A stretch of 64,000 bases of DNA from G963662605 sp963667005. Lineage in GTDB: Bacteria; Bacteroidota; Ignavibacteria; Ignavibacteriales; Ignavibacteriaceae. The translations under genes were made by a program, and so were the position numbers. Positions 1 through 8,893 of this stretch are shown here, piece after piece. The stretch spans positions 2,914,001-2,978,000 of the forward strand of contig OY762937.1 of the NCBI GenBank assembly GCA_963667005.1. The letters are read 5' to 3'. Every line of letters starts with the position of its first letter. The first letter of the stretch is position 1. The notes under the pieces were generated by a model. It was not told where the DNA came from, made no database searches, and saw only the letters and a list, made by a program, of their open reading frames with translations.

Positions 1-1
1 G

Positions 2-793
2 GCTGATGTTTGCCATATCAACCTGCATAAAACATTTGCAATTCCTCATGGAGGAGGCGGACCGGGCATGGGCCCGATTTGTGTAGCTGAACATCTTGTT
101 CCATATCTCCCCAAACATTGCTTAACCGAAGGTTCACCTGCTGATTCGTTTGGCGCTGTGTCTGCTGCTCCTTTTGGAAGCGCGAACATATTGTTAATAT
201 CCTTAGCGTATATTAAAATGCTTGGGGCGAAAGGCTTGCGGAAAGCAACAGAAATTGCCATCCTTAATGCTAACTACCTTATGAAACAGCTTGGGGATTA
301 CTATAAAGTGCTCTATACCGGTGAAAACGGGAGAGTAGGGCATGAGTTAATTTTTGATTGCCGGGATTTCAAAAAAACCGCGAACGTGGAAGTTGAAGAC
401 ATTGCCAAACGGTTGATGGATTATGGTTTTCATGCCCCAACGGTGTCATTTCCGGTGCATGGTACGTTAATGGTTGAACCAACCGAGAGTGAATCCAAAA
501 AAGAATTAGACCGCTTTATTGAAGCGATGATATCTATAAAAAACGAGATTGATGAAATTGAATCCGGCAAAGCCGATAAAACCGATAACGTGCTGAAGAA
601 TTCGCCTCATACTTGCCACTCAGTTGTGCAGGATGCGTGGAACCACAGTTATTCAAGAGAACAGGCTGCATATCCTGTCGAATCACTGAAGAAGTTCAAG
701 TTCTGGCCTACAGTCGGAAGAATAAATAATGCTATCGGCGACCGGAATCTCATTTGTAGTTGTAACGATATTTCAGATTATGTGAGCAGTTGA
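2..793 (+). CDS. gcvP: glycine dehydrogenase (decarboxylating), C-terminal part, 5' truncated
   Basis: The open frame runs in from the window edge, so only the last 263 residues are present. It is the P-protein of the glycine cleavage system, which decarboxylates glycine through PLP and passes the aminomethyl group to the lipoyl H-protein. The fragment opens with the PLP-lysine motif (HKTF, K10 of the visible part), followed by the glycine-rich HGGGGPGMGP loop that is diagnostic of the family. The C-terminal SREQAAYP and FWPTVGRINNAIGDRN blocks match the end of the long single-chain form, but the missing 5' part could equally be a GcvPB subunit. The next gene starts 3 bases after the stop. 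Confidence 0.93.
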   Translation, partial: ADVCHINLHKTFAIPHGGGGPGMGPICVAEHLVPYLPKHCLTEGSPADSFGAVSAAPFGSANILLISLAYIKMLGAKGLRKATEIAILNANYLMKQLGDYYKVLYTGENGRVGHELIFDCRDFKKTANVEVEDIAKRLMDYGFHAPTVSFPVHGTLMVEPTESESKKELDRFIEAMISIKNEIDEIESGKADKTDNVLKNSPHTCHSVVQDAWNHSYSREQAAYPVESLKKFKFWPTVGRINNAIGDRNLICSCNDISDYVSS

Positions 794-796
794 TAT

Positions 797-1204
797 ATGA
801 ATTATTGCGATGTACTCAGACAAGTAAAAACGATTGCAGTTCTGGGAATTTCAGATAAAGAAGACCGTGACAGCGGCAGAATTGCAAAATTTCTCCAATC
901 AAAAAACTATCAAGTTGTCGGTGTTCATCCGATCTTGAAAGATGTTTTTGGAATTCCGGTTTATAAATCACTCGAGGAAATAGATCATCCTATTGACCTT
1001 GTCGATGTGTTCATAGGAGGAGACAGACTGCCTCAAGTTCTGCCGGCTTTGCTAAAAATAAAACCACAGTATGTTTGGCTTCAATTGGGTGTTTTCAACC
1101 AAGCCGTCATTGACGAGCTGCAGGCTGCAGGAATCCAAGTGATCTATGATGCCTGTATTGCCATTGAGTACTCAAGATGCCAATTCAACAAAGTGGGTGT
1201 ATGA
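797..1204 (+). CDS. CoA-binding domain protein (YccU-like)
   Basis: This 135-residue protein is a single Rossmann-type CoA_binding_2 domain. The N-terminal strand and loop (TIAVLGISDKEDRDS) would bind nucleotide. The C-terminal block VWLQLGVFNQAVIDELQAAG, followed by the D-x-C-I-x-IE pattern, is the family signature. Length is typical of stand-alone members, which bind CoA but have no settled biochemical role. It starts 3 bases after gcvP, and its TGA overlaps the ATG of the Omp85 gene (ATGA), so the two are probably translationally coupled. Confidence 0.88.
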   Translation: MNYCDVLRQVKTIAVLGISDKEDRDSGRIAKFLQSKNYQVVGVHPILKDVFGIPVYKSLEEIDHPIDLVDVFIGGDRLPQVLPALLKIKPQYVWLQLGVFNQAVIDELQAAGIQVIYDACIAIEYSRCQFNKVGV

Positions 1205-2520
1205 AAAGACTCATCTTTGTTTTTTTATTCCTTACCTGTATTTCGTTCGCACAAACTGTAAAGGATACTGCGTACTATCAGGAGCCGTTTGTTGTCATAG
1301 ACTCGATCATTCTCCGTGGAAATAAGATAACCGAACCACATGTCATTATGAATGAGTTGACTTTTAAACCCGGTGACACCTTGACGCTATCGGCTATGAA
1401 TTTCAACAGAGAAAGAATTTACAGTCTCGGTATATTTAACAAGGTCAACCTGTATCCAATGCCGGATGAACATAAAATGAATTTGTACATTGATGTTGAA
1501 GAAGCCTGGTATATTTGGCCTATTCCATTTATCGAACTTGTTGACCGGGATTGGAAGAAACTCTCATACGGTATAGATTTGTACATTAAGAATTTCCGGG
1601 GCGAAAACCAGACTCTTCATGTCAAAGGGGGATTCGGATACGACCCACACCTGACATTAAGCTACTATGTGCCATATTTATATCGTAAAGAACAGATATA
1701 TCTGAATTGGTCCGCATACTATGGAAACATAAAGAACCGGAGCCTGATCGCAGATACATTATTTGGCTCAAATTACAAACAAAGGTATATCTATTCGGCT
1801 TTGGGAATCGGTAAACGATTCTCCTTATACGACAGAGCAATTATCTCAGGAATGTTTGAGTACGTAAAGACGCCGCAATCGCCTGTTAATCCAAATTTTC
1901 CCGGAGAAACAATCGCAAGAATTCCATCAGTGAGCATAGCTTATAGTCATGATTCGCGCGATCTGGCTCAGTTTCCTTCCAAAGGAGTGTATATTGCTTC
2001 GGAATATGATTTCAAGGGACTCGGAATCAAGGACACCCGTTATTCTGTGTTTATATTTGATTACCGCCAATACCAGGAAATCAGCAAAACGATTTCAATG
2101 AAATGGCGGCTTGCAACCCGGCAGGTATCCGGTAACAACATTCATTACATTGATTATTCATATCTCGGATATGCTGAGCGCATCCGGGGGAATTTTACTT
2201 CCCAGCACGAAGGAAATTCTCTTTATGTTGCTTCGGTTGAGGCAAAATATCCAATCATCAAAGAATGGAATTTGAAACTCAATCTGCCAATAATCCCACA
2301 GGCATTACAATCATATAGAATGGCTTTGTATTATCAGATATTCTTTGATGCAGGCACTGTACGTAAGAATGGCGAGCCAATAAACATCAATGATTTCGAT
2401 TCAGGTTATGGTGGTGGATTTACCGTACTGTTTCTACCCTATAATCTCATACGTTTAGAAATGGCTTTGAATAAATTTGGTAAAAAGGAGTACATAGTTG
2501 ATATCGGAATATCTTTCTGA
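1201..2520 (+). CDS. Omp85/BamA-like outer-membrane protein with a single POTRA domain
   Basis: The 439-residue protein begins with a clear signal peptide (MKRLIFVFLFLTCISFA, cleavage before QT). The ATG at 1201, overlapping the previous stop, is preferred because the in-frame start at 1177 would place polar residues before the signal. Residues about 33-100 look like one POTRA domain (IDSIILRGNKITEPHVIMNE, then an RIYSLGIFNKVNLYP block). The rest is rich in alternating aromatic beta strands and ends in a C-terminal Phe (VDIGISF), as in the bacterial surface-antigen barrel. BamA itself has several POTRAs and about 800 residues, so this is a short relative that inserts or moves an unknown substrate. 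The rsmE gene overlaps its 3' end by 23 bases. Confidence 0.82.
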   Translation: MKRLIFVFLFLTCISFAQTVKDTAYYQEPFVVIDSIILRGNKITEPHVIMNELTFKPGDTLTLSAMNFNRERIYSLGIFNKVNLYPMPDEHKMNLYIDVEEAWYIWPIPFIELVDRDWKKLSYGIDLYIKNFRGENQTLHVKGGFGYDPHLTLSYYVPYLYRKEQIYLNWSAYYGNIKNRSLIADTLFGSNYKQRYIYSALGIGKRFSLYDRAIISGMFEYVKTPQSPVNPNFPGETIARIPSVSIAYSHDSRDLAQFPSKGVYIASEYDFKGLGIKDTRYSVFIFDYRQYQEISKTISMKWRLATRQVSGNNIHYIDYSYLGYAERIRGNFTSQHEGNSLYVASVEAKYPIIKEWNLKLNLPIIPQALQSYRMALYYQIFFDAGTVRKNGEPININDFDSGYGGGFTVLFLPYNLIRLEMALNKFGKKEYIVDIGISF

Positions 2521-3211
2521 CATAGAGCTTTATTATATTCCTTTCGATAAAGAAGCTTCTCACTCAATTGAGATTTGGGATGAGGAGTATCATCATATTG
2601 TTCACGTTATGAAACATAGAGAAGGGGAGTCCATCCAGTTAACGGACGGTAAGGGAGGGCTATTTAATGTAACGATTGAGAGCATCTCTAAAAGGTCCCT
2701 GCGTGCAAATCTAGAATTATTAAAACAGGTTGATGAGCCTTTCGGTAATTTTGTAGTCGGGATACCGATTCTTAAAAACAACGAGAGGATGGAAATCGCT
2801 CTTGAAAAGTGCGTTGAATTAGGCTTTACACGATTCGCGATTTTCCCTACAGTGCGGAGCACAAACAGAAAAATTAATATTGCAAGAATGGAAAAGATCG
2901 CCATCGGTGCGATGAAACAATCTTTAAACCTTCACCTGCCTAAGATCGAAATACACAAGTCAGCTGAATCTCTTATACAAAATCAACACCTTCAAACTAT
3001 TGCTTTTGATGTAAGGGGAGAAACAACACTAAAAGAATATGCATTCAATAAGAGCTTGAATTATTTCTTGTTTTTCGGTCCGGAAGGCGGTTTGACACCT
3101 GAAGAGATGCATAAGACGATTATGAGTAATAGGATTCATCTGATCAACACCAGATTAAGAACCGAAACCGCAATTATTTACACTGCTTCGGTTATAAAAC
3201 TTCTCAGCTGA
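2498..3211 (+). CDS. rsmE: 16S rRNA (uracil-1498-N3)-methyltransferase
   Basis: RsmE is a SPOUT-fold methyltransferase that uses SAM to methylate U1498 in the 30S decoding region. The 237 residues match family length. An N-terminal PUA-like domain (HHIVHVMKHREGESIQLTDG) precedes the SPOUT domain, whose knot carries FFGPEGGLTPEE and the NTRLRTETAIIYT block. The start is TTG at 2498, backed by an AGGAG at 2486-2490 with a 7-base spacer, inside the end of the Omp85 gene. There is no better ATG. The 3' end overlaps the convergent punA by 8 bases. Confidence 0.93.
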   Translation: MISEYLSDIELYYIPFDKEASHSIEIWDEEYHHIVHVMKHREGESIQLTDGKGGLFNVTIESISKRSLRANLELLKQVDEPFGNFVVGIPILKNNERMEIALEKCVELGFTRFAIFPTVRSTNRKINIARMEKIAIGAMKQSLNLHLPKIEIHKSAESLIQNQHLQTIAFDVRGETTLKEYAFNKSLNYFLFFGPEGGLTPEEMHKTIMSNRIHLINTRLRTETAIIYTASVIKLLS

Positions 3212-4028
3212 GTTCTATCGTTTTCCTTAACAAGCTTGCGAATTTGTTTTTTACCAGATTCGCCGTTTCAGTTACTTCGGAGTGATCGAGTTTATTTCCG
3301 GAGATTCCTGCCGCGTAATTCGTTATACAAGATATGACAGCGACATCAATACCCAAATCAATGCCATACAAAGCCTCATGAACACTGGACATTCCTACTG
3401 CATCACATCCGGTGCTCCGCATAAATCTGATTTCTGCGGGAGTCTCATAACTTGGCCCTTTTGAGTAGAAATAACTGCCTGCTTTAAGATCGACTTTTTC
3501 TTCAAGGGCAGCTTTCCGGATGGTTTTTGACATGGGTGAGCTGCTTAATCCCAGGAGGTCATTCCTTCTTTGCATTGTACCGGCAGAAAGTACAGGAGCC
3601 AGTTCTTTCTGTAAAAACATGCTATTAAATCCGGTCGTGAGCATTAGATCACCCGGAGCAAAATCAGCATTAATACCGCCCGCTGCATTCGTGATGATCA
3701 TTTTCTTTACACCCATCTGAAAGCAAATCTCAACGGGTAACAGACATTCCTCGATGGCATATCCTTCATAAAAATGGATACGTCCCTGAAATATCAGAAC
3801 TCGTTTGCCATTGTTTTTCACGAAGTGGATTTTACCGCTGTGGCCGACAACTGTTGATGGGGGATAGCCCGGGATATCTGAAGTGCTTATTGATACATCG
3901 GGCTTCATGGTATCAGCAAAATCTCCCAGTCCGCTGCCAAGGATGAGTCCCAGTTCAGCTTCATAGGGAGCTTTTGATTTTACAAACTTTAGTATTTCAG
4001 TGAATCTGTTTTCGAGCGGTGTTTTCAT
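3204..4028 (-). CDS. punA: purine-nucleoside phosphorylase (trimeric PNP-I)
   Basis: This enzyme cleaves purine (deoxy)ribonucleosides with phosphate to free base and ribose-1-phosphate in salvage. The 274 residues match the trimeric family. Visible motifs in order are the phosphate-binding GSGLGDFAD loop, GHSGKIHFV, the substrate region QGRIHFYEGY, NAAGGINADF, the GPSYETPAEIRFMRS block and the purine-contact segment near the C-terminus (CITNYAAG). It lies 10 bases downstream of cdd, so the two form a small nucleoside-salvage operon. The 3' end overlaps convergent rsmE. Confidence 0.94.
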   Translation of the reverse strand: MKTPLENRFTEILKFVKSKAPYEAELGLILGSGLGDFADTMKPDVSISTSDIPGYPPSTVVGHSGKIHFVKNNGKRVLIFQGRIHFYEGYAIEECLLPVEICFQMGVKKMIITNAAGGINADFAPGDLMLTTGFNSMFLQKELAPVLSAGTMQRRNDLLGLSSSPMSKTIRKAALEEKVDLKAGSYFYSKGPSYETPAEIRFMRSTGCDAVGMSSVHEALYGIDLGIDVAVISCITNYAAGISGNKLDHSEVTETANLVKNKFASLLRKTIELS

Positions 4029-4038
4029 ATCTCAAAAT

Positions 4039-4443
4039 TTATTTGTTTTCCAATGCGTCACCAGAAAAAGCATGGGGCAAGAAATCACCCGCTTTGATGA
4101 CCTGAAGTTCGTCTTTATGGTTGATCATGATAACATCAACATTGCCGCAATATTCCCAGATAATCTGCCTGCAAGCGCCGCACGGAGAAGTAAATCCTTC
4201 AAAATCGCTGGCGATCGCAATAGCCTGGAATTTCCTGTGCCCATCGGAAATTGCCTTAAATATCGCATTTCTTTCTGCGCATATGGTGAGTCCGTATGAA
4301 TCACTTTCAACATTGCAACCTTGAATAATGGTACCGTCTTTGGCAAGCAAAGCAGCACCCACATGAAAATGAGAGTATTTTGGAGATGCGTTCTTTTTAG
4401 CTTCAATTGCTAATTTACCGAGTTGAAGATTATCTACAGCCAT
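4039..4443 (-). CDS. cdd: cytidine deaminase
   Basis: This 134-residue deaminase converts (deoxy)cytidine to (deoxy)uridine in pyrimidine salvage. It carries the zinc site in full: CAERNAIFKA supplies the first Cys and the catalytic Glu, and PCGACRQ supplies the other two Cys ligands. The substrate motif appears as FHVGAALLAKDG. The length fits the homotetrameric form. An AAGGA lies a few bases ahead of the ATG. It is transcribed with punA downstream. Confidence 0.95.
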   Translation of the reverse strand: MAVDNLQLGKLAIEAKKNASPKYSHFHVGAALLAKDGTIIQGCNVESDSYGLTICAERNAIFKAISDGHRKFQAIAIASDFEGFTSPCGACRQIIWEYCGNVDVIMINHKDELQVIKAGDFLPHAFSGDALENK

Positions 4444-4492
4444 CAGTTTTCCTTACAATATTTCGATTTTGTAAATATTCAATATAAGAATT

Positions 4493-5353
4493 TTATTGCA
4501 ACTTCTTACAGATGCAATAGAAGGTAGGCGTGAAAAAGCGGTTAAGGATTCCATCTTTATTGTTCGCTATTGAAAGCAAGAATGAATCCATCCGTAAGCG
4601 TTTTATAAGCTTAATAAGAAAGAGATGAAAATCACTCCACACAACCCCTCGATTACCCCCTAAAAGGGCTTGTAGAGCCTCCTGTGTGCATAATTGTCGG
4701 CTATACAGACCGTCTGTGAGCCGTTTTAAGGTCTTTAGTGAAAGCAGTTGAGCTATTCCGGTACGATTGATTTCCTGCTTTCTGAAAACAGGTAAAAAGG
4801 ATCTTTTAATGCGTTCTCTTGACATAAGAGCGACAAATGGAAAGCCCCAGTGCGGATCGCTCAAAATGTTCAGAACTGAGTTGCGATTTGGTGTACTGAT
4901 GTATAGAATCCCTTCAGGCTTGAGAATATTGTGTACATTCTTAAAAAAATCATCAGATAATTCTACATGTTCAATGACATCTTGCAGGATAATAATATCG
5001 AACATTTCTTTCTTCAAGGGAAGGAGATTAGCATCAGCACAAACCGGGAAAACAGATGCAGGCAGAGTACCTTCCTGCATTTTCAACAAATTTATATCAA
5101 TACTGACTACGGAATTTTCCTTGCTAAAATACAACGCGGTTGCTCCGGTGCCGCCTCCAAGATCAAGAATCTGCTTACCCGAGATTTTCTCGTTGCCTGA
5201 GAGAAGGATATCAATCAGTCTGGCTCTTTCTTCGCCGACCTCCCGGCTGCGTTTCCAGCGTTCATAGTTAGGATGGGACTCATCCAGCCAATATAAGTGC
5301 TTGTCTTTATCCTGCAACGATGATTTCCTGCTTTCCAAATCACTCATTTCCAT
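4493..5353 (-). CDS. class I SAM-dependent methyltransferase, substrate unknown
   Basis: The 286-residue protein has a central class I methyltransferase fold. Motif I is ILDLGGGTGATALYF (about residues 61-75), the acidic end of strand 2 is VVSIDIN, and motif IV/post-I is IIILQDVIEHVE, with LKPEGILYISTPN as motif VI. This is the Methyltransf_11/UbiE-like pattern that modifies lipids or small molecules. There is no signal peptide. It overlaps the upstream glycosyltransferase by 10 bases and is the last gene of the run spt-GNAT-GT2-methyltransferase. A role in tailoring the lipid made by that cluster is inference from position. Confidence 0.8.
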   Translation of the reverse strand: MEMSDLESRKSSLQDKDKHLYWLDESHPNYERWKRSREVGEERARLIDILLSGNEKISGKQILDLGGGTGATALYFSKENSVVSIDINLLKMQEGTLPASVFPVCADANLLPLKKEMFDIIILQDVIEHVELSDDFFKNVHNILKPEGILYISTPNRNSVLNILSDPHWGFPFVALMSRERIKRSFLPVFRKQEINRTGIAQLLSLKTLKRLTDGLYSRQLCTQEALQALLGGNRGVVWSDFHLFLIKLIKRLRMDSFLLSIANNKDGILNRFFTPTFYCICKKLQ

Positions 5354-6432
5354 TGTGATTTTTTATACATGGAATTTAAGATGTTATACAGCACCAGCAG
5401 TTCGTAAGCGAAGGAATGCATAAAGATTTGCAGCGGGGAAAATTTGTATCCGAGTCTTTTTTGAAATGTGGAATACAAAACCATATCCAGCAATATCTTC
5501 ACTGCAGAAACCACATATGCTATCGGTGATATGAATGCAAGTAAGAAAAAATATTGGCAGAAATAATTCCATTCATGCCAGAGAAATATTAACGCAGAAG
5601 TGGAAAGCGGATAGTGGTAGGATGTTTTTAGATGTCTGACTTTTTGATTGAAATATTCCGAAAATGTTTGAGGAGTCCGCGAATATACCAGGGCATCCGG
5701 AGCAGTAACCAACCCGATACTTAGTTTATTCTTTACAGCTTCGCGAATGAAGAGATCGTCATCGCCGCTTATCGTTTCCATGGTTTTATCAAATCCGCGC
5801 ACTTTCAAATATGAATCTTTGGTATACCCGATACTTCGGCCGACAGCAGAATATGGATTTTTCATAGCAAGAAAAAACGTTGTAAGCAGCGTGTTAACAA
5901 GGTTTTCATAACAAACTATTTTATTCACCAAAGATTTCTGAGAAACAAACGGTGCAGAACCGATGAGAATATCTTTGTTCTCAGCAAATCCGCGTGCGAA
6001 TGAAGCAATCCATTCTTTTGCGGGAGTGCAATCGCCATCCGTAAAAAGAAGATATGGATTTTTAGCCTCGGCGATTCCAATTGCCAACGCACCTTTTTTG
6101 GCCGGGTATTTTTTGTCAACAGCCTGAAGAACTTTGAAATTTGGAAGTGTTTTTATCAGTGATTGCAATAAAGAAGATGAGTCATCAGTTGAATTGTCAT
6201 CAACGATAATTACTTCATATAAAAGGGGATTATATGTTTGATGTGAGAGTGATGCAACTAAGGCCGAAAGATTTTCGGCCTCATTTTTTGCTGCAATAAT
6301 TACGGAAATGGGTATCTCTGGTGTTACACCGGAATCAGAGACAGAAGCTTTATATATATTAGCTAAACTGAAATACTGAACTGCTTTAATAAGAACTAAT
6401 ATTCCTAATAAAACAACACTCGCGATAATCAA
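5344..6432 (-). CDS. membrane-anchored family 2 glycosyltransferase
   Basis: The 362 residues form an inverting GT-A transferase. One N-terminal transmembrane helix (ASVVLLGILVLIKAVQYF) is followed by ISVIIAAKNEAENL, the nucleotide Asp pair VVDDNSTDD, the DxD-type FTDGDCTP, GDDDLFIREAV as catalytic-base region and KVRHLKTS in the place of the (Q/R)xxRW motif. Two further hydrophobic segments close the chain. This order is shared by ceramide-glucosyltransferase-like (GT21) and cellulose-synthase-like enzymes. The start is a TTG at 6432, 17 bases after the GNAT gene. Because of the serine palmitoyltransferase upstream, glycosylation of a sphingolipid is plausible but unproven. Confidence 0.8.
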   Translation of the reverse strand: MIIASVVLLGILVLIKAVQYFSLANIYKASVSDSGVTPEIPISVIIAAKNEAENLSALVASLSHQTYNPLLYEVIIVDDNSTDDSSSLLQSLIKTLPNFKVLQAVDKKYPAKKGALAIGIAEAKNPYLLFTDGDCTPAKEWIASFARGFAENKDILIGSAPFVSQKSLVNKIVCYENLVNTLLTTFFLAMKNPYSAVGRSIGYTKDSYLKVRGFDKTMETISGDDDLFIREAVKNKLSIGLVTAPDALVYSRTPQTFSEYFNQKVRHLKTSYHYPLSTSALIFLWHEWNYFCQYFFLLAFISPIAYVVSAVKILLDMVLYSTFQKRLGYKFSPLQIFMHSFAYELLVLYNILNSMYKKSQWK

Positions 6433-6448
6433 ATTTTTTCCAGCTTAT

Positions 6449-7579
6449 CTATATTGCGATATCATAAATCCGGTATTTCTTATACAAGTCACCACCCATC
6501 AACTGGGCACCGCGGTTCATCATTTCATTATCTTCTAGAATCCAGCTGGCTTCACCTCTGAAGTAACCAAGATCCGCTGCTCTGTTAGTAATTTCCCAAT
6601 AGAAAACACCATCCAAGCCGCGTTTCTGCATTTCTGGTATCAATCCCAATGTAATGACGCGCACCCAATTCATTTTTCTTGGTAAGAATTTATGGAGCAG
6701 AAGTTTTGCCCAGCCGAATGGTAATAATCTACCATTCATGCTTTTAAATATCTGATTGTAATCAGGCATAACAAGCGCAAACCCAACAGTCTCACCGTCA
6801 ATCTCTCCGAAGAGGACTAATCTAGGTTCGACAAGCTGTTTTAAATCTGCAGCCATATGGTCTAATTCATGTTCAGTCATAGGCACGAATCCCCAATTCG
6901 GAGCCCATGCCTTGTTATAAACATACTTTACTTTTTCCAGCTCATTAGTGAAGTCTTTCATATTAAGCGTGGAAATTTTAATGCGTGATCTTTGCTTTGC
7001 GAGTTCGGAAATACGTGCCAACTTTTCAGATGAACGTACTTTATGTGTCTCCAAACTATACGCTACAAGATCTTTGGCTTTTTTAAATCCGTAGTTATCG
7101 CACAAGGTAAGGTAATACTTGGGATTATATGTCATCATAAGACGAGGTTCATCATCAAAGCCCTCGAGAAGCATTCCGCAGTCATCGTTTGTTGAGGGAT
7201 TCATAGGTCCTCTCATTGTGTCTAAACCGCGCTCTTTGAGCCAGTTGCGTGCAGTATCAAAAAGAGCATTAGCCGCTTCCTGATCATTAAAACACTCGAA
7301 GAAACCGAAAAAACCTATTTTGTCATTATGTGTAGAATTGTGCAAATCGTTTTTAATTGCAGCGATACGACCTACAATATCATTTCCACGATAAGCGAGA
7401 AAATAGTCAGCTTCTGCGTGTTCAAAAAAAGGATTTCCTTTTTTATCAAGAATTTTTTGTCTGTCCATAATCAGCGGCGGAACCCAATACGGATCGCCTT
7501 TATAGACTGCCCATGGAAACTTTATAAATTTTTTAAGGTCACCCTTATTTTCGACTTTTTTTATAGTAACAGGATACAT
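6449..7579 (-). CDS. GNAT-fold N-acyltransferase, candidate bacterial ceramide synthase
   Basis: The 376-residue protein opens with the conserved KVENKGDLKKFIKFPWAVYK and DPYWVPPLIMDRQKILD segments, then GNDIVGRIAAIKND and FFGFFECFNDQEAANALF, which are GNAT-type acyl-CoA-binding features. The second half (GETVGFALVMPDYN, LGLIPEMQKRGLDGVFYWEI) repeats the fold. It has no signal peptide. It starts from an ATG with a GAGG Shine-Dalgarno site, 21 bases after the serine palmitoyltransferase gene. The ceramide synthase found in Caulobacter is a GNAT-like protein, unlike the eukaryotic enzyme, so N-acylation of a sphingoid base is the favoured inferred role. Confidence 0.7.
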   Translation of the reverse strand: MYPVTIKKVENKGDLKKFIKFPWAVYKGDPYWVPPLIMDRQKILDKKGNPFFEHAEADYFLAYRGNDIVGRIAAIKNDLHNSTHNDKIGFFGFFECFNDQEAANALFDTARNWLKERGLDTMRGPMNPSTNDDCGMLLEGFDDEPRLMMTYNPKYYLTLCDNYGFKKAKDLVAYSLETHKVRSSEKLARISELAKQRSRIKISTLNMKDFTNELEKVKYVYNKAWAPNWGFVPMTEHELDHMAADLKQLVEPRLVLFGEIDGETVGFALVMPDYNQIFKSMNGRLLPFGWAKLLLHKFLPRKMNWVRVITLGLIPEMQKRGLDGVFYWEITNRAADLGYFRGEASWILEDNEMMNRGAQLMGGDLYKKYRIYDIAI

Positions 7580-7600
7580 TAGCGCCTCTTTATAAATTTA

Positions 7601-8794
7601 CTATATTAGCCCGATCTCTTTACCAATTGTTTTGAACGCATCAATGATGAAATCAAGATGTTCTTTTTCATGTGTTGACATATAGCTCGTACGCATCATC
7701 TGGCGTCCTTCAGGAACTCCAGGAGAAATAAACACATTAACGAATACACCTGCATCATACAATTTGCGCCACATGGCAAAAGCCAAATCATCACGTCCAA
7801 CGATAACCGGAACGATAGCTGTTCTGCCTTTTATAACATTAAATCCGGCAGCACTTAATGATTCGCTTACGTATTTTGCATTGTTAATCAGTTTGGTAAC
7901 TCTTTCCGGTTCGGCTTCAAGAATTTCCAATGCCGCTAATGCAGCAGCAACAGATGCGGGAGTAGGAGAAGCACTGAATATGAGAGCAGGAGAATGATGT
8001 TTTAAATAATTAATGACTCTTTCCTTACCGGCAACAAACCCGCCAAGAGAAGCGAAGGTTTTGCTGAATGTACCCATAGTAAGGTCAATTTCGTCTTCCA
8101 GACCAAATTCACTTGCTGTTCCGCGTCCGCCTTTACCGATAACACCAACAGAATGTGCATCATCAATCAAAATACGTGCGCCATGTTTTTTAGCAATCCG
8201 GTTTAATTCTGGCAGATCAACAATTTCACCACCGGTGGAAAACACACCGTCGGAAACAATCAATTTGGCTGAGTCGGCAGGAAGTTTCGAAATAACCTTT
8301 TCAAGGTCTGCCATATCATTGTGCTTATAACGGACAAACTCTCCGGTTGCGCCCTTTGTCATGAGATTGCCGGCAACAATACAGGCATGATTATCTTTAT
8401 CTGAAACGACAAATTCTCCGCGATTTACGAGAGTCGGGATTATTCCCTGCGCAGTCTGATAGCCTGTTGAATATAATAATACGGCTTCTGTCTTGAAGAA
8501 TTTGGCTAATCTATGCTCTAGTTCGATATGTAAGTCAAGCGTTCCGGTCAAGTATCTGGAGCCGGAGCATCCGGTACCGTACTTTTCAACTGCTTTAATT
8601 GCTGCTTCTTTTACTTTAGGGTGAGCTGTAAGACCAAGGTAGTTATTTGAACCGGCCATTACGACTTTTCTGCCCTCAATCTGAACTACAGGCCCTTCGT
8701 TTTCTTCGATTGGCCGAAAATAGGGATAAACTCCCATGTTTTTAATATCATCTGCTCTTGTGAAATCGAAACATTTCTTGAATAGATCCAACAA
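7601..8794 (-). CDS. spt: serine palmitoyltransferase (alpha-oxoamine synthase family)
   Basis: This is a 397-residue PLP enzyme of the family containing Spt, 2-amino-3-ketobutyrate CoA ligase and BioF, condensing an amino acid with an acyl-CoA. The PLP lysine is K245 in TFSKTFASLGG. The cofactor-stacking His lies in DKDNHACI, and the ILIDDAHSVGVIG Asp contacts the pyridine nitrogen. The substrate-loop signature GTGCSGSRYLTGT resembles Bacteroidota Spt more than KBL (which usually has a different loop ending in CGT) or BioF. There is no ATG; a strong GGAGGA precedes tandem TTG codons at 8794 and 8791, and the second has the better spacing. The first committed step, 3-ketosphinganine formation, is inferred. 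Confidence 0.8.
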   Translation of the reverse strand: MLDLFKKCFDFTRADDIKNMGVYPYFRPIEENEGPVVQIEGRKVVMAGSNNYLGLTAHPKVKEAAIKAVEKYGTGCSGSRYLTGTLDLHIELEHRLAKFFKTEAVLLYSTGYQTAQGIIPTLVNRGEFVVSDKDNHACIVAGNLMTKGATGEFVRYKHNDMADLEKVISKLPADSAKLIVSDGVFSTGGEIVDLPELNRIAKKHGARILIDDAHSVGVIGKGGRGTASEFGLEDEIDLTMGTFSKTFASLGGFVAGKERVINYLKHHSPALIFSASPTPASVAAALAALEILEAEPERVTKLINNAKYVSESLSAAGFNVIKGRTAIVPVIVGRDDLAFAMWRKLYDAGVFVNVFISPGVPEGRQMMRTSYMSTHEKEHLDFIIDAFKTIGKEIGLI

Positions 8795-8893
8795 TGTCCT
8801 CCGTTACGAATTTGTTATATAGAATTACTTAAAATAACAATAATTTCTTAAATTTTGAATCATTTTTAAAGATTTTAGAAAGGTCGTACAGAC
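8795..8893. promoter_or_regulatory. divergent promoter region between spt and the SDR gene
   Basis: This 99-base AT-rich gap separates two divergently transcribed genes and must carry their promoters unless they are read through from elsewhere. The minus-strand GGAGGA at 8797-8802 is the ribosome-binding site for spt. I see no convincing match to a -35/-10 pair or to the Bacteroidota TAnnTTTG box, so promoter positions are not assigned. Confidence 0.45.

Noticed and set aside
4767..5267. 166-residue plus-strand open frame
   Set aside because: It is antisense to the methyltransferase gene, which has full family motifs; the frame is a shadow.
7601..8794. Annotation as 2-amino-3-ketobutyrate CoA ligase or BioF
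   Set aside because: The substrate-loop motif, the GNAT neighbour and the divergent SDR favour serine palmitoyltransferase, and there is no threonine dehydrogenase or biotin gene nearby. The alternatives are not excluded by sequence alone.
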